Below, one piece after another: positions 43,506-51,303 of a DNA stretch of 64,000 nt. Position 1 is the stretch's first letter, and the number at the start of each line of letters is the position of its first letter. Below the pieces are notes generated by a model. It saw nothing but the letters and a program-made list of their open reading frames with translations, was not told the origin of the DNA and made no database searches. Both the position numbers and the translations under genes were made by a program. This DNA is from Promicromonospora iranensis. GTDB lineage: Bacteria > Actinomycetota > Actinomycetes > Actinomycetales > Cellulomonadaceae. Location of the stretch: positions 186,001 through 250,000 of the forward strand of contig NZ_JAJQMN010000008.1 in the NCBI RefSeq assembly GCF_028994775.1, written 5' to 3'.

Positions 43506-44150
43506 GTGCAGACGCCCTCCGGTCACCCCGTCGAGTCCAGTTCCGCCAAGCGCCTCGTGGTGCTCGCCTCGGGTGGTGGGTCCAACCTCGCCGCCCTGCT
43601 CGCCGCCCATGGGGAGGCGTCGTACGGCGCACGCGTGGTCGGCGTCGTGTCGGACCGGCCGACGGCGGGTGCGCTCGACCTGGCGCGGGACGCCGGCGTG
43701 GCCTCCGCCGTCGTCGCGATGAAGGACTTCGACGACCGCGCGGCCTGGAACGACGGTGTGCTCGAAGCGGTCTCGGTCTTCCAGCCGGACTACCTGATCC
43801 TGGCGGGCTTCATGCGCATCCTCGCCCCGAGCGTCGTGCGGAAGTTCGAGGGCCGGATGATGAACACGCACCCGGCCCTCCTGCCCAGCTTTCCCGGCGC
43901 GCACCCCGTGCGGGACACGCTCGCCCACGGCGTCAAGATCACCGGCTGCACCGTGCACCTGGTCGACGACGGCGTGGACACCGGGCCGATCATCGCGCAG
44001 ACGGCCGTGCCGGTCCTCGACGGGGACGACGAGCCCGCCCTGACCGAGCGGATCAAGGTCGCCGAGCGCGCGCTGCTCGTCGAGACCGTCGGCCGGATCG
44101 CCCGTGAGGGCCTGTACGTGGCGGGTCGGAAGGCCTCGATCGGCCGGTGA
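43506..44150 (+). CDS. purN: phosphoribosylglycinamide formyltransferase
   Basis: 214 residues, GTG at 43506. It transfers formyl from 10-formyltetrahydrofolate to GAR in purine synthesis. Motifs: RLVVLASGGGSNLAALL (phosphate binding of GAR, residues 16-32), FMRILAPSVV, MNTHPALLPSFPGAHPVRD with the catalytic Asn/His near 118-120, and GCTVHLVDDGVDTGPIIAQ with the catalytic Asp near 156. A 14-residue N-terminal extension precedes the usual start. In relatives purH follows directly; here about 7 kb of other genes intervene. Confidence 0.97.
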   Translation: MQTPSGHPVESSSAKRLVVLASGGGSNLAALLAAHGEASYGARVVGVVSDRPTAGALDLARDAGVASAVVAMKDFDDRAAWNDGVLEAVSVFQPDYLILAGFMRILAPSVVRKFEGRMMNTHPALLPSFPGAHPVRDTLAHGVKITGCTVHLVDDGVDTGPIIAQTAVPVLDGDDEPALTERIKVAERALLVETVGRIAREGLYVAGRKASIGR

Positions 44151-44267
44151 CGCTCGGGAAGCACGCGGACGACCGGCTCGATACGGTGGTCGGGTCGATC
44201 CTCGGAAGATTCGCATTTCGGTGATGACTCCGATCGGGTGAGAAGCACTCCCACCGAAGGGCAGCAC

Positions 44268-45932
44268 ATGTCGGACGAGCACACCACGAGCACGAAGGAC
44301 GCTCCCCCCGGGGCGACCGGCAGGCGCAAGCTGATCCCCGCGCCGGGGGTCTTCTACCCGGCGGCCGGCCTGCTGCTCGCGTTCGTGGTGATCACCGCGA
44401 TCATCCCGGAGCAGATGGGCGACCTGATCGCCACGGCGAACGAAACCGTGGTGCAGGACCTGGGCTGGTACTACATCGGCCTGGTCGCGGCCTGCGTCTT
44501 CTTCGCCATCTGGATCGCGGTCTCGCCGATGGGCACCATCGTGCTCGGCAAGGACCCCAACGACGAGCCGGAGTTCAAGCTCGGCTCGTGGTTCGCCATG
44601 CTGTTCGCCGCCGGCATGGGCATCGGCCTGGTCTTCTGGGGCGTCGCCGAGCCGCTCAACCACTACAGCGTCACGCCCCCGGGAGCCAGCGCCGGCACAC
44701 CGGCGGCCGCGGCCCGCTCGGCCATGGACGTCACGTTCCTGCACTGGGGCCTGCACGCCTGGGCCATCTACGTGGTCGTCGGCCTTGCCATCGCCTACTC
44801 GGTGCACCGCCTGGGCAATCCCGTCTCGATCCGCTGGGCGCTCAAGCCCTTGCTCGGCGACCGCGTCCAGGGTTTCTGGGGCGACGTCATCGACGTGATC
44901 GCGGTGCTGGGCACCCTGTTCGGCGTCGCGACGTCGCTCGGCCTGGGCGTGACCCAGATCGGTGCGGGGCTCGGCTATCTCGAGGTCATCGACGAGCCCA
45001 CCACGTGGATGCTCGTCGCCCTGATCATCGTCATCACGGCGCTGGCCGTGACCTCGGTGGTCACGGGTGTGGACAAGGGCATCAAGTGGCTGTCCAACAT
45101 CAACATGGGCCTCGCCGCGGCGATCCTGGTGTTCGTCCTGATCGCCGGCCCTACCGTGTTCATCCTGAGCGACTTCGTCACCCAGGTCGGCTCGTACCTG
45201 CAGAACTTCTTCATGCTCACCTTCAACGCCCGGCCGTTCCAGGAGGAGGGCGCGGCGTGGCTCGGTAGCTGGACCACGTTCTACTGGGGCTGGTGGATGA
45301 GCTGGGCGCCCTTCGTCGGTGTCTTCATCGCCCGCATCTCCAAGGGCCGCACGATCCGCCAGTTCGTGACCGGTGTGCTCCTCGTGCCCACCCTGGTGAC
45401 CTTCCTCTGGTTCTCGGTGCTGGGCGGGAGCGCCCTGTACCAGGAGGTCTTCGGTGACGGCGGCCTGATCGCCGACGACGGAACCGTGAGCACGAACACC
45501 GCGCTGTTCCAGCTGTTCGACACGCTTCCCGGCGCGACGATCCTGAGCGTTCTCGGGATCACCCTGATCGTCATCTTCTTCGTCACGAGCTCGGACTCGG
45601 CGTCGTTCGTCGTGGACATGCTCTCCTCGGGCGGCGACCTTGACCCGCCCCGGTGGAGCCGCGCCTTCTGGGCCTCCGTCGAGGGTGCGGTCGCGGCGGT
45701 CCTGCTCGTCGTGGGCGCCCGGGCCGCAGCGGCCAATCCTGACGCGGGCATCGACCCGCTGAGCGCCTTGCAGACGATGGCGATCCTGCTCGCGCTGCCG
45801 TTCAGCGTCGTGCTGATCCTGCTGGCGGTGTCAACGGCCAAGGCACTCCTCAAGGAGCAGAAGGTCCGGTTGCAGAAGCAGCGCGAATGGTTCGCGGAGC
45901 GGGTGGCGGAACATATCGAGAACCGTTCGTAG
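44268..45932 (+). CDS. BCCT family transporter (betaine/choline/carnitine)
   Basis: 554 residues; GAAGGG precedes the ATG at 44268, and an in-frame ATG at 44238 is less supported. Twelve helices. Family signatures: FAAGMGIGLVFWGVAEPLNHY in helix 3 (the flexible Gly-rich segment that in BetP reads GMGIGL and sets sodium coupling) and YWGWWMSWAPFVGVFIARISKGRTIRQF (Trp-box, helix 8, near residue 340). The GMGIGL form suggests a sodium-driven carrier like BetP. The 45-residue C-terminal cytoplasmic tail is basic and helical (LLKEQKVRLQKQREWF), as in osmosensing members. Probably imports an osmolyte. Confidence 0.92.
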   Translation: MSDEHTTSTKDAPPGATGRRKLIPAPGVFYPAAGLLLAFVVITAIIPEQMGDLIATANETVVQDLGWYYIGLVAACVFFAIWIAVSPMGTIVLGKDPNDEPEFKLGSWFAMLFAAGMGIGLVFWGVAEPLNHYSVTPPGASAGTPAAAARSAMDVTFLHWGLHAWAIYVVVGLAIAYSVHRLGNPVSIRWALKPLLGDRVQGFWGDVIDVIAVLGTLFGVATSLGLGVTQIGAGLGYLEVIDEPTTWMLVALIIVITALAVTSVVTGVDKGIKWLSNINMGLAAAILVFVLIAGPTVFILSDFVTQVGSYLQNFFMLTFNARPFQEEGAAWLGSWTTFYWGWWMSWAPFVGVFIARISKGRTIRQFVTGVLLVPTLVTFLWFSVLGGSALYQEVFGDGGLIADDGTVSTNTALFQLFDTLPGATILSVLGITLIVIFFVTSSDSASFVVDMLSSGGDLDPPRWSRAFWASVEGAVAAVLLVVGARAAAANPDAGIDPLSALQTMAILLALPFSVVLILLAVSTAKALLKEQKVRLQKQREWFAERVAEHIENRS

Positions 45933-45966
45933 CGGTTCGGATCTTCGTCGCGGTTCCGGACGGCGC

Positions 45967-46545
45967 TCAGCCCTCCGGGGCGGGGTCGCCCTGCAGGTCG
46001 CGCGGGCCGACGGCGAGGACGATCTGGTAGTACTTCCGCTCCGGGTCGTCGGGGTCGGCCCGCTTGGCTGCCCCGGTCCTGTCCCACCACTTCTCCAGCA
46101 CAGCCGTGAGCTCGGCCGACATCTGCTCGGCCTCGTCGCGCGTGAGGAAGGCCGCGCCGGCGGCCCCCTCGTAGAAGTTCTCCTTCTCTCCTGGGACGTT
46201 CCGGTCACGCAGGAACATGTCGCGCAACCATCGCGTGTACGGGGCGATCGCACGCTCGGCACCTGCGATGTCGCGGTCGATCACGAACTGCTCCACCACG
46301 GGCCGCCACACCCGGTCGCGCTTGTCGCGGGCGAGCTCTGGTGCCTCCTCGATGAAGCGGTGCCGGGCGAGCACGCGCAGGTGGAAGCTGATCGAGTTCG
46401 CGGGCTCGCCGAGCGCCTTGGCGAGATCGGCGGCGCGCGCGTGCTCGCGGACGTTGAGCTCCACCAGGATCCGTTGCCGCAGCGGGTGCGCCATGGCGCG
46501 CAGGGTCTCCGGGTCGGTGATGTGGAGCGGTTCCTTCGAGGCCAT
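45967..46545 (-). CDS. ArsR-like winged-helix regulator
   Basis: 192 residues. The N-terminal domain (ITDPETLRAMAHPLRQRILVELNVREHARAADLAKALGEPANSISFHLRVLARHRFIEEA) is an HTH_20/ArsR winged helix; no metal-binding cysteines occur in it. The C-terminal half (YTRWLRDMFLRDRN, FLTRDEAEQMSAELTAVLEKWWD) matches the helical extension found in actinobacterial regulators paired with MFS exporters. Divergent from an MFS gene, with an inverted repeat between the two, so it likely represses the exporter. Confidence 0.88.
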   Translation of the reverse strand: MASKEPLHITDPETLRAMAHPLRQRILVELNVREHARAADLAKALGEPANSISFHLRVLARHRFIEEAPELARDKRDRVWRPVVEQFVIDRDIAGAERAIAPYTRWLRDMFLRDRNVPGEKENFYEGAAGAAFLTRDEAEQMSAELTAVLEKWWDRTGAAKRADPDDPERKYYQIVLAVGPRDLQGDPAPEG

Positions 46546-46578
46546 CGCGTCAGGCTAACAAGGTCCCGCACCGACTAA

Positions 46579-46598
46579 TGCGCAACTTTGATTGCGCA
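46579..46598. promoter_or_regulatory. operator between ArsR-like and MFS genes
   Basis: TGCGCAA at 46579-46585 and TTGCGCA at 46592-46598 form a perfect 7-base inverted repeat with a 6-base spacer. A third half-like copy, ATTGCGGAA, follows at 46605. The site lies midway between the two divergent starts and fits an ArsR-type dimer. Confidence 0.65.
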
Positions 46599-46627
46599 CA
46601 TATGATTGCGGAACATAGCCTGACGCG

Positions 46628-47971
46628 ATGACGACGGAACGGGCGGCGGACGCGATCCGCGCGGCTGAGCGCGCTGCCGGGGGCGGTGCCGGCGCCTCGG
46701 CGCCACCGACGAGCCTCTGGCGGAACCGGCCGTACCGGTTGCTCCTGACCGGCGCGACGGCCGAGGACGTCGGCGACGCGATCGGTGCGCTCGCTGTTCC
46801 GCTGCTTGCCTATGCCGTCACCGGCTCCGTGGTGCAGGCGGGCCTGATCGCCTTTGTGGGGCGGCTCGGGTCGATGGTCATGGCACTGCCGGCCGGTGTG
46901 ATCGTGGACCGGGTGGACCGGCGTCGGCTCATCATCGTCGGGGCTGCCGTGGCGGCGGCAGCGTGGCTCAGCGTGGTGCTCGCAGGGCTGGTGGACGGTC
47001 TGTCGGTCACCGGGCCGCACCTGGCCGGGGTGCTCTTCGTGTCCTCGGCGGTGGGCTCGCTGCTGGACCCGGCGGGGACTGCCGCCCTGCACGCCGTGGT
47101 GCCGAAGGAGCAGCTCGGTCAGGCCATGGCCGTGGCGCAGGGGCGGGACGCGGCAGCGACCCTGCTGTCCGGACCGGTCGGTGGGCTGCTCTACGGCATC
47201 AGCAGCGTGCTGCCGTTCCTGGTCTCGGCCGCGGGGCGGCTGGTGGTGGTCGTGACCACCTCCATGGTGCGGCGGCCGCTCAACGGCGATCTGGCGTCGG
47301 CACGGGCGGAGCACCCGCTCACGTCCCTGCGCGAGGGGCTCCGATTCGTGTTCGGCGTCCCGCTGTTCCGCAGCGTCCTCGGCCTGTTCATCCTGGTCAA
47401 CGTGGTGGTCAACGGCATGATGATCGCCATCAACCTGCATCTCGTGCGGGACGGTACCGATCCGGCGCTCGTGGGGCTCGTCTACACGGCGGTCGGCGTG
47501 GGGGTCCTGGCTGGTTCGGTCCTTGCCGGACGCCTCATCCGGAGGGTTCGAGTGGGCGCCCTGACCGCGCTGGCCCTCGGGGCTTCGGCGGTCGCCGTCA
47601 TCGCGATGGCTGTGTTCCCGACGTACTGGGGATTCGTCGCCGCGCTGACCGGGATGATGCTGTTCGCCCCGGCGCTCAACGCCGGGATGCTCTCCTACGT
47701 CACGGCGATCACACCGGGCAGCATGCAGGGCCGCATGTCCGCGACCCTCGGGCTGACCGGGCTGGTGGCGGGACCCGTCGCCCCGCTCGCGGGCAGCCTG
47801 CTGCTCGCGGAGCTCGGCATCGCCGCCGCGATGTGGGTGTTCGCCGCGTCCCTGATCGTCCTGTTCCTCGCGCTGTTCCTCGTGCGGCCTCTGTGGCGCG
47901 TCGGCCTCCCGGACACCTGGGCGGCCGACGTGATCGAGTGGCCGACGGCGACCCCGCCGTCGGCCACCTGA
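46628..47971 (+). CDS. MFS exporter (MFS_3/EntS-like)
   Basis: 447 residues with 12 helices after a 35-residue Ala-rich N-terminus. NRPYRLLLTGATAEDVGDAIGALAVPLLAYAVTGSVVQAGLIAFV is the usual first-helix pattern of the MFS_3 group (macrolide or siderophore exporters); GVIVDRVDRRRLII is the loop 2-3 motif. It lies next to its likely repressor of ArsR type. Substrate unknown; drug-like compound efflux is the best guess from family and context. The gene ends seven bases from the convergent SDR gene. Confidence 0.88.
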   Translation: MTTERAADAIRAAERAAGGGAGASAPPTSLWRNRPYRLLLTGATAEDVGDAIGALAVPLLAYAVTGSVVQAGLIAFVGRLGSMVMALPAGVIVDRVDRRRLIIVGAAVAAAAWLSVVLAGLVDGLSVTGPHLAGVLFVSSAVGSLLDPAGTAALHAVVPKEQLGQAMAVAQGRDAAATLLSGPVGGLLYGISSVLPFLVSAAGRLVVVVTTSMVRRPLNGDLASARAEHPLTSLREGLRFVFGVPLFRSVLGLFILVNVVVNGMMIAINLHLVRDGTDPALVGLVYTAVGVGVLAGSVLAGRLIRRVRVGALTALALGASAVAVIAMAVFPTYWGFVAALTGMMLFAPALNAGMLSYVTAITPGSMQGRMSATLGLTGLVAGPVAPLAGSLLLAELGIAAAMWVFAASLIVLFLALFLVRPLWRVGLPDTWAADVIEWPTATPPSAT

Positions 47972-47977
47972 GGTGCG

Positions 47978-49009
47978 TCAGACCGCGGCCCAGCCGCCGT
48001 CCGAGGCGATGATCGCCCCGTTGAGGTTCACGGAGTCCTTCGACAGGAGGAAGGTGATGGAGGCGGCGAGCTCCTCCGCCGTCGCGAGGCTCAGGATGTT
48101 GATCTGGTGGGGACGCAGGACGGGGGCGCCGAACTCCGCCTGGCCCGGCACGGGGATGCCGGTGGCGACGCCGCCGGGTGCCACGGCGTTGGTCCGGATG
48201 CCGTGCTTCGCGTACATGACGGCGTTCGACTTGGTCAGGCCGACCACGGCGTGCTTGGAGGCCGTGTAGGCGACGCCGGCGGCCGAGCCGCGCAGGCCCG
48301 CCTCCGAGGCGACGTTGACGATGCGGCCCTCCTTCGCCGCCAGCATGCCAGGGACGACGGCGCGGGTGAGCCGCATCGTGCCCTCGAGGTTCACGCGCAG
48401 CACGCGTTCCCAGAGGGTGTCGGTGACCTCGTGGATCGCCGACATGTCGTCCATGATGCCGGCGACGTTGGCCAGCGCGTCCACCCGGTCGCCCGCGGCG
48501 TGGACCATGCGCTCGACGTCGGCCTGGTCGGAGATGTCGCCGGCGACCGGGACGATCTCGGCTCCGGCCGGCAGGTCGGTCAGCGTGGCTGCGAGCTCGT
48601 CCAGCTTCTCCGCGGAGATGTCCGCGGCGATGACCCGCCCGCCCTCGCGTGCGACCCGGGACGCGACGGCACGGCCGATGCCGGAGGCGGCGCCGGTGAC
48701 GACGACCGTCTGGCCGGTGAAGCGGCCCGGTGTGATCTGCTCCGCCCAGCCGGTCGGCTGCACGCCCTCGGTGTCCGCCTGGGCGGCCTCGTCGGGAGCC
48801 GCCTCCCGGTAGGCGGCGATCAGGGCGTCGAGCGCCGCGGCCGGGAACTTGCCCCCCGACAGTGCCACCAGCTGCTCCAGCGGCAGGCTGCGGGCGGGCG
48901 CGAGCGAGTCAGGGGTCGCGCCGCCCTGGGCGAGGACGCCGGCGAGGATCTGGCCACCGACGGGGTGGTCGAGCCACTCGCCGACGGTGGAGTGAACGGT
49001 CAGTGCCAT
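47978..49009 (-). CDS. SDR oxidoreductase with an extra N-terminal domain
   Basis: 343 residues; GAGGAGC precedes the ATG at 49009. Residues 101-343 are a classical short-chain dehydrogenase: TGAASGIG at 105-112, NVAG at 181-184, catalytic Tyr248 and Lys252 in YTASK. Residues 1-90 are extra: VHSTVGEWLDHPVGGQILAG then LPLEQLVALSGGKFPAAALDALIAAYRE, a small helical domain similar in pattern to modules I have seen attached to other actinobacterial enzymes. Its role may be assembly or regulation. Divergent from a TetR gene with a long operator. Substrate unknown. Confidence 0.87.
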   Translation of the reverse strand: MALTVHSTVGEWLDHPVGGQILAGVLAQGGATPDSLAPARSLPLEQLVALSGGKFPAAALDALIAAYREAAPDEAAQADTEGVQPTGWAEQITPGRFTGQTVVVTGAASGIGRAVASRVAREGGRVIAADISAEKLDELAATLTDLPAGAEIVPVAGDISDQADVERMVHAAGDRVDALANVAGIMDDMSAIHEVTDTLWERVLRVNLEGTMRLTRAVVPGMLAAKEGRIVNVASEAGLRGSAAGVAYTASKHAVVGLTKSNAVMYAKHGIRTNAVAPGGVATGIPVPGQAEFGAPVLRPHQINILSLATAEELAASITFLLSKDSVNLNGAIIASDGGWAAV

Positions 49010-49030
49010 GGTGTGCTCCTCGGACGGAAT

Positions 49031-49058
49031 AGATACCGGACAACACTGTCCGGTATCT
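49031..49058. promoter_or_regulatory. TetR operator, SDR/TetR pair
   Basis: AGATACCGGACA (49031-49042), spacer ACAC, and TGTCCGGTATCT (49047-49058) make a perfect 12-base inverted repeat. It ends 11 bases before the TetR ATG and begins 21 bases from the SDR ATG on the other strand, so one bound dimer pair could repress both genes. Confidence 0.8.
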
Positions 49059-49069
49059 AGGATAGGCCC

Positions 49070-49690
49070 ATGACCGGTGTGCTTCGCGACCCCAGACGTG
49101 GCGACGTCCCACGCGTCCCCGCGCGCCGTGGGGGAGCGCCCAACCGCGGCCCGCGGGCCGCGGCGGGCAATCGCGCCGCGCTGCTGGCCGCGGCTCGCGA
49201 GGTCTTCGGGTCCGAGGGGACCGGTGCGCCGCTGAGCGCCGTCGCCAAGCGTGCGGGTGTCGGTCAGGGCAGCCTCTACCGGCACTTCCCGGAGCGGGTG
49301 GACCTCGTGGTGGCGGTCTTCGAGGAGCAGGTGGTCGCCGTCGAGGAGCTCGCGGAGGCCCCCGGCGTCGGGCTGCCCGACCTGCTCGGGCTGGTCACGC
49401 GGCACGCCGTCGACTCGGTGGGGTTCGTGGACCTGGTCAGGTCGGGCGTGCCCGACGGGCGGCTCCACGGCTTGGGCGAGCGGGTCACCACCGCGCTGGG
49501 GACCCGGCTGGAGGGCGCGGTGGCGGCGGGCGACGTCCCGCCCGGGACGACGTCGGACGACCTGCTGCTGGCCGTCTCGATGGTGGCCGGCGGGCTGTCC
49601 GGCGTCGGCGTGGCCGACCGGGTGTCGCGGGCGTCGCGGGCCTGGGAGCTGCTGGGGTTCGCGGTGCGGATCCCGGACGCACCGGCGTGA
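49070..49690 (+). CDS. TetR family regulator
   Basis: 206 residues. After a 30-residue basic leader comes the DNA-binding domain NRAALLAAAREVFGSEGTGAPLSAVAKRAGVGQGSLYRHFPERVDLVVAVF (residues 34-84). The C-terminal domain is of the SbtR-like group common in actinobacteria (VSMVAGGLSGV, RASRAWELLGFAV). A perfect 24-base operator lies directly upstream, supporting autoregulation and control of the divergent SDR gene. A start further downstream would also keep the HTH, so the first 25 residues are less sure. Confidence 0.88.
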   Translation: MTGVLRDPRRGDVPRVPARRGGAPNRGPRAAAGNRAALLAAAREVFGSEGTGAPLSAVAKRAGVGQGSLYRHFPERVDLVVAVFEEQVVAVEELAEAPGVGLPDLLGLVTRHAVDSVGFVDLVRSGVPDGRLHGLGERVTTALGTRLEGAVAAGDVPPGTTSDDLLLAVSMVAGGLSGVGVADRVSRASRAWELLGFAVRIPDAPA

Positions 49691-49726
49691 CGGGTCGCCC
49701 TCCCGGGCCCGCCGGCCGCCTGCGGG

Positions 49727-50662
49727 CTAGGCGGTCCGCGCGAGCGCTCCGGTACGCCGGAACGCACTTGGGCTGACGCCGCGGACCCGCTTGAACGCCG
49801 CGCTGAAGGAGAACGCGTCGGAGTAGCCAACCAGCCGGGCGACCTCGGCGATCGTCGCTGTCTCCCGCTCGGTCAGCAGGTCTGCGGCGAGCGTCATGCG
49901 CCAGCGGGTGAGGTAGGTCAGCGGCGGTTCACCGACCAGGTCCGCGAACCGCTTGGCCAGCGTGGACCGCGACACGCCGGTGCGGCCGGCCAGCGTGGCG
50001 ACCGACCAGGGGGCTGCCGGCTCGGCGTGCAGGAGACGCAGGGCGTCACCGACCACGGGGTCGCGCTGGGCGGCGTACCAGGCAGGGGCCTCGCCGCCGG
50101 CCCGGTCGAAGTACTCGCGCAGCGTGCAGACCAGCATCCAGTCCAGCAGTCGGTCGAGCACCACCTGCTGGCCCGGTGCGTCGATGGCGACCTCGGTCGC
50201 GAGGTGTTCCAGGATGGCGTCGCCGGCCCCGCCCGCGCCCACGCTCAGCACGACCGGGAGCGCGTCGAGCAGCCGGCGGCTGATCTCGCCGTCCACGGGA
50301 TAGGCGCCGACGATCAGCGTCGTCGTGCCGTCGCCGCAGTCCGTCCAGCCGCGTCGGTACCGCGTGCCGCCCTGCTCGGGTGTCGTGCAGTGCTCGCCGC
50401 ACGCGACCGGTTCGGCGGTGGTGCCGACCTCGTCGACGAACAGGAACGGAGCGGGGCCTCGCACGGCGACGGTCTCGCCGGCCCCGAGCCGTACCGGTGC
50501 CCGGCCCTCCGGCATGATCCAGCCGCCGCCCCCGATAACCGTGCACAGGGTCAGTGGCGCGCCGTCCACGAAGTCCAGCGCCCATGGCGGGGACAAGGTC
50601 GAGCTGCCGAACAACGAGCCGTGCGCCCGCATCCCGCGGAAGAGGTCACTGAGCGCGTCCAT
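49727..50662 (-). CDS. AraC family regulator with cupin sensor domain
   Basis: 311 residues. N-terminal cupin (Cupin_6/AraC_binding_2-like): SDLFRGMRAHGSLFGSSTLSPPWALDF, then GGGGWIMPEGRAPVRLGAGETVAV. C-terminal double HTH: PWSVATLAGRTGVSRSTLAKRFADLVGEPPLTYLTRWRM and ATIAEVARLVGYSDAFSFSAAFKRVRGVSPSAFRR, the AraC signature at about 255-300. Two Cys in CGEHC (near 88-92) may bind metal or respond to oxidants. It is divergent from a PPOX-family gene, its most likely target. Confidence 0.9.
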   Translation of the reverse strand: MDALSDLFRGMRAHGSLFGSSTLSPPWALDFVDGAPLTLCTVIGGGGWIMPEGRAPVRLGAGETVAVRGPAPFLFVDEVGTTAEPVACGEHCTTPEQGGTRYRRGWTDCGDGTTTLIVGAYPVDGEISRRLLDALPVVLSVGAGGAGDAILEHLATEVAIDAPGQQVVLDRLLDWMLVCTLREYFDRAGGEAPAWYAAQRDPVVGDALRLLHAEPAAPWSVATLAGRTGVSRSTLAKRFADLVGEPPLTYLTRWRMTLAADLLTERETATIAEVARLVGYSDAFSFSAAFKRVRGVSPSAFRRTGALARTA

Positions 50663-50677
50663 GCACAGAGGTTAGAC

Positions 50678-50693
50678 GATCACACAGGTGATC
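50678..50693. promoter_or_regulatory. short inverted repeat, AraC/PPOX divergent region
   Basis: GATCAC (50678-50683), spacer ACAG, GTGATC (50688-50693): a perfect 6-base inverted repeat in the 81-base gap between the AraC-type gene and the PPOX gene. AraC proteins usually bind direct repeats, so this may serve another factor. Weak evidence. Confidence 0.3.
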
Positions 50694-50743
50694 CGGCTCC
50701 TTGCCTATGGATTCGTCCGGACAGATCCCGTTGAATCACTGTC

Positions 50744-51169
50744 ATGACCCACAGCGCGAGCCTGACCCCCGAGGACCTCGAGTTCCTCGCCCGCCCCCTG
50801 CACGGATTCCTGTCCGTCGCGAGCGGGACGCAGCCACCCCAGCCCCGGCCCTTGTGGTTCGAGGCCACCGCGGAGGGCACCGTCCAGTTCTTCACGGAGC
50901 CTGGCTCGGTGAAGATGCGGCGGCTGGCCCGCGACCCACGTGCCTCGCTGGTCGTCGCCGCACCCGTGGGGGAGCGCGAACGCTGGATCTCCGTCGCCGG
51001 CCGCACCACCGTGGAGGCTGACGGGGTGTCCGACCTGGTCACCCGGCTCGCGGCCCGCTACTGGGACCTCGACGACCCGGCCCGGGCCAGAAGCCTCGCG
51101 GCGATCCTGGGCGGCGAGCTGGTCCGCGTCGTCATCCATCCGGAGACCGTGCACCGCTACGCGTACTGA
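50744..51169 (+). CDS. PPOX-class (pyridoxamine oxidase-like) flavoprotein
   Basis: 141 residues, a split-barrel fold: LEFLARPLHGFLSVASG, RPLWFEATAEGTVQFFTEPGSVKMRRLARDPRASLVVAAP and ERERWISVAGRTTVEADG match small F420- or FMN-binding PPOX proteins. The pattern VKMRRLARDPRASLVV binds the cofactor phosphate. The true pyridoxamine phosphate oxidase C-terminus is missing, so a redox or degradative role (for example F420-dependent reduction) is more likely than vitamin B6 synthesis. Divergent from an AraC regulator. Followed by the purH leader. Confidence 0.82.
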   Translation: MTHSASLTPEDLEFLARPLHGFLSVASGTQPPQPRPLWFEATAEGTVQFFTEPGSVKMRRLARDPRASLVVAAPVGERERWISVAGRTTVEADGVSDLVTRLAARYWDLDDPARARSLAAILGGELVRVVIHPETVHRYAY

Positions 51170-51187
51170 CGTCCGGCTAGACTGCCC

Positions 51188-51270
51188 GTGGCCGTGACTG
51201 GCGAGGGTGGGTCACCACCGGGGAGCGGCCGAGCGACCCGTGATGCGCGCCGCCCGCCTGGGTGCCAGGG
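51188..51270 (+). ncRNA. ZTP (pfl) riboswitch
   Basis: The leader of purH contains the invariant blocks of the ZTP/ZMP aptamer: CGTGACTGGCGA at 51193-51204, GTGGGTCACCACCGGGGAGC at 51207-51226 and CCGCCTGGG at 51254-51262. ZTP riboswitches raise expression of purine and one-carbon genes when 10-formyl-THF is short and ZMP accumulates. A -10 like TAGACT at 51178-51183 would start the RNA near 51190. The expression platform would lie between the aptamer and the GAGGAG ribosome site at 51290-51295. Confidence 0.92.
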
Positions 51271-51303
51271 TTTTCCGCGAAGCTACCTCCGAGGAGAACC
51301 GCC

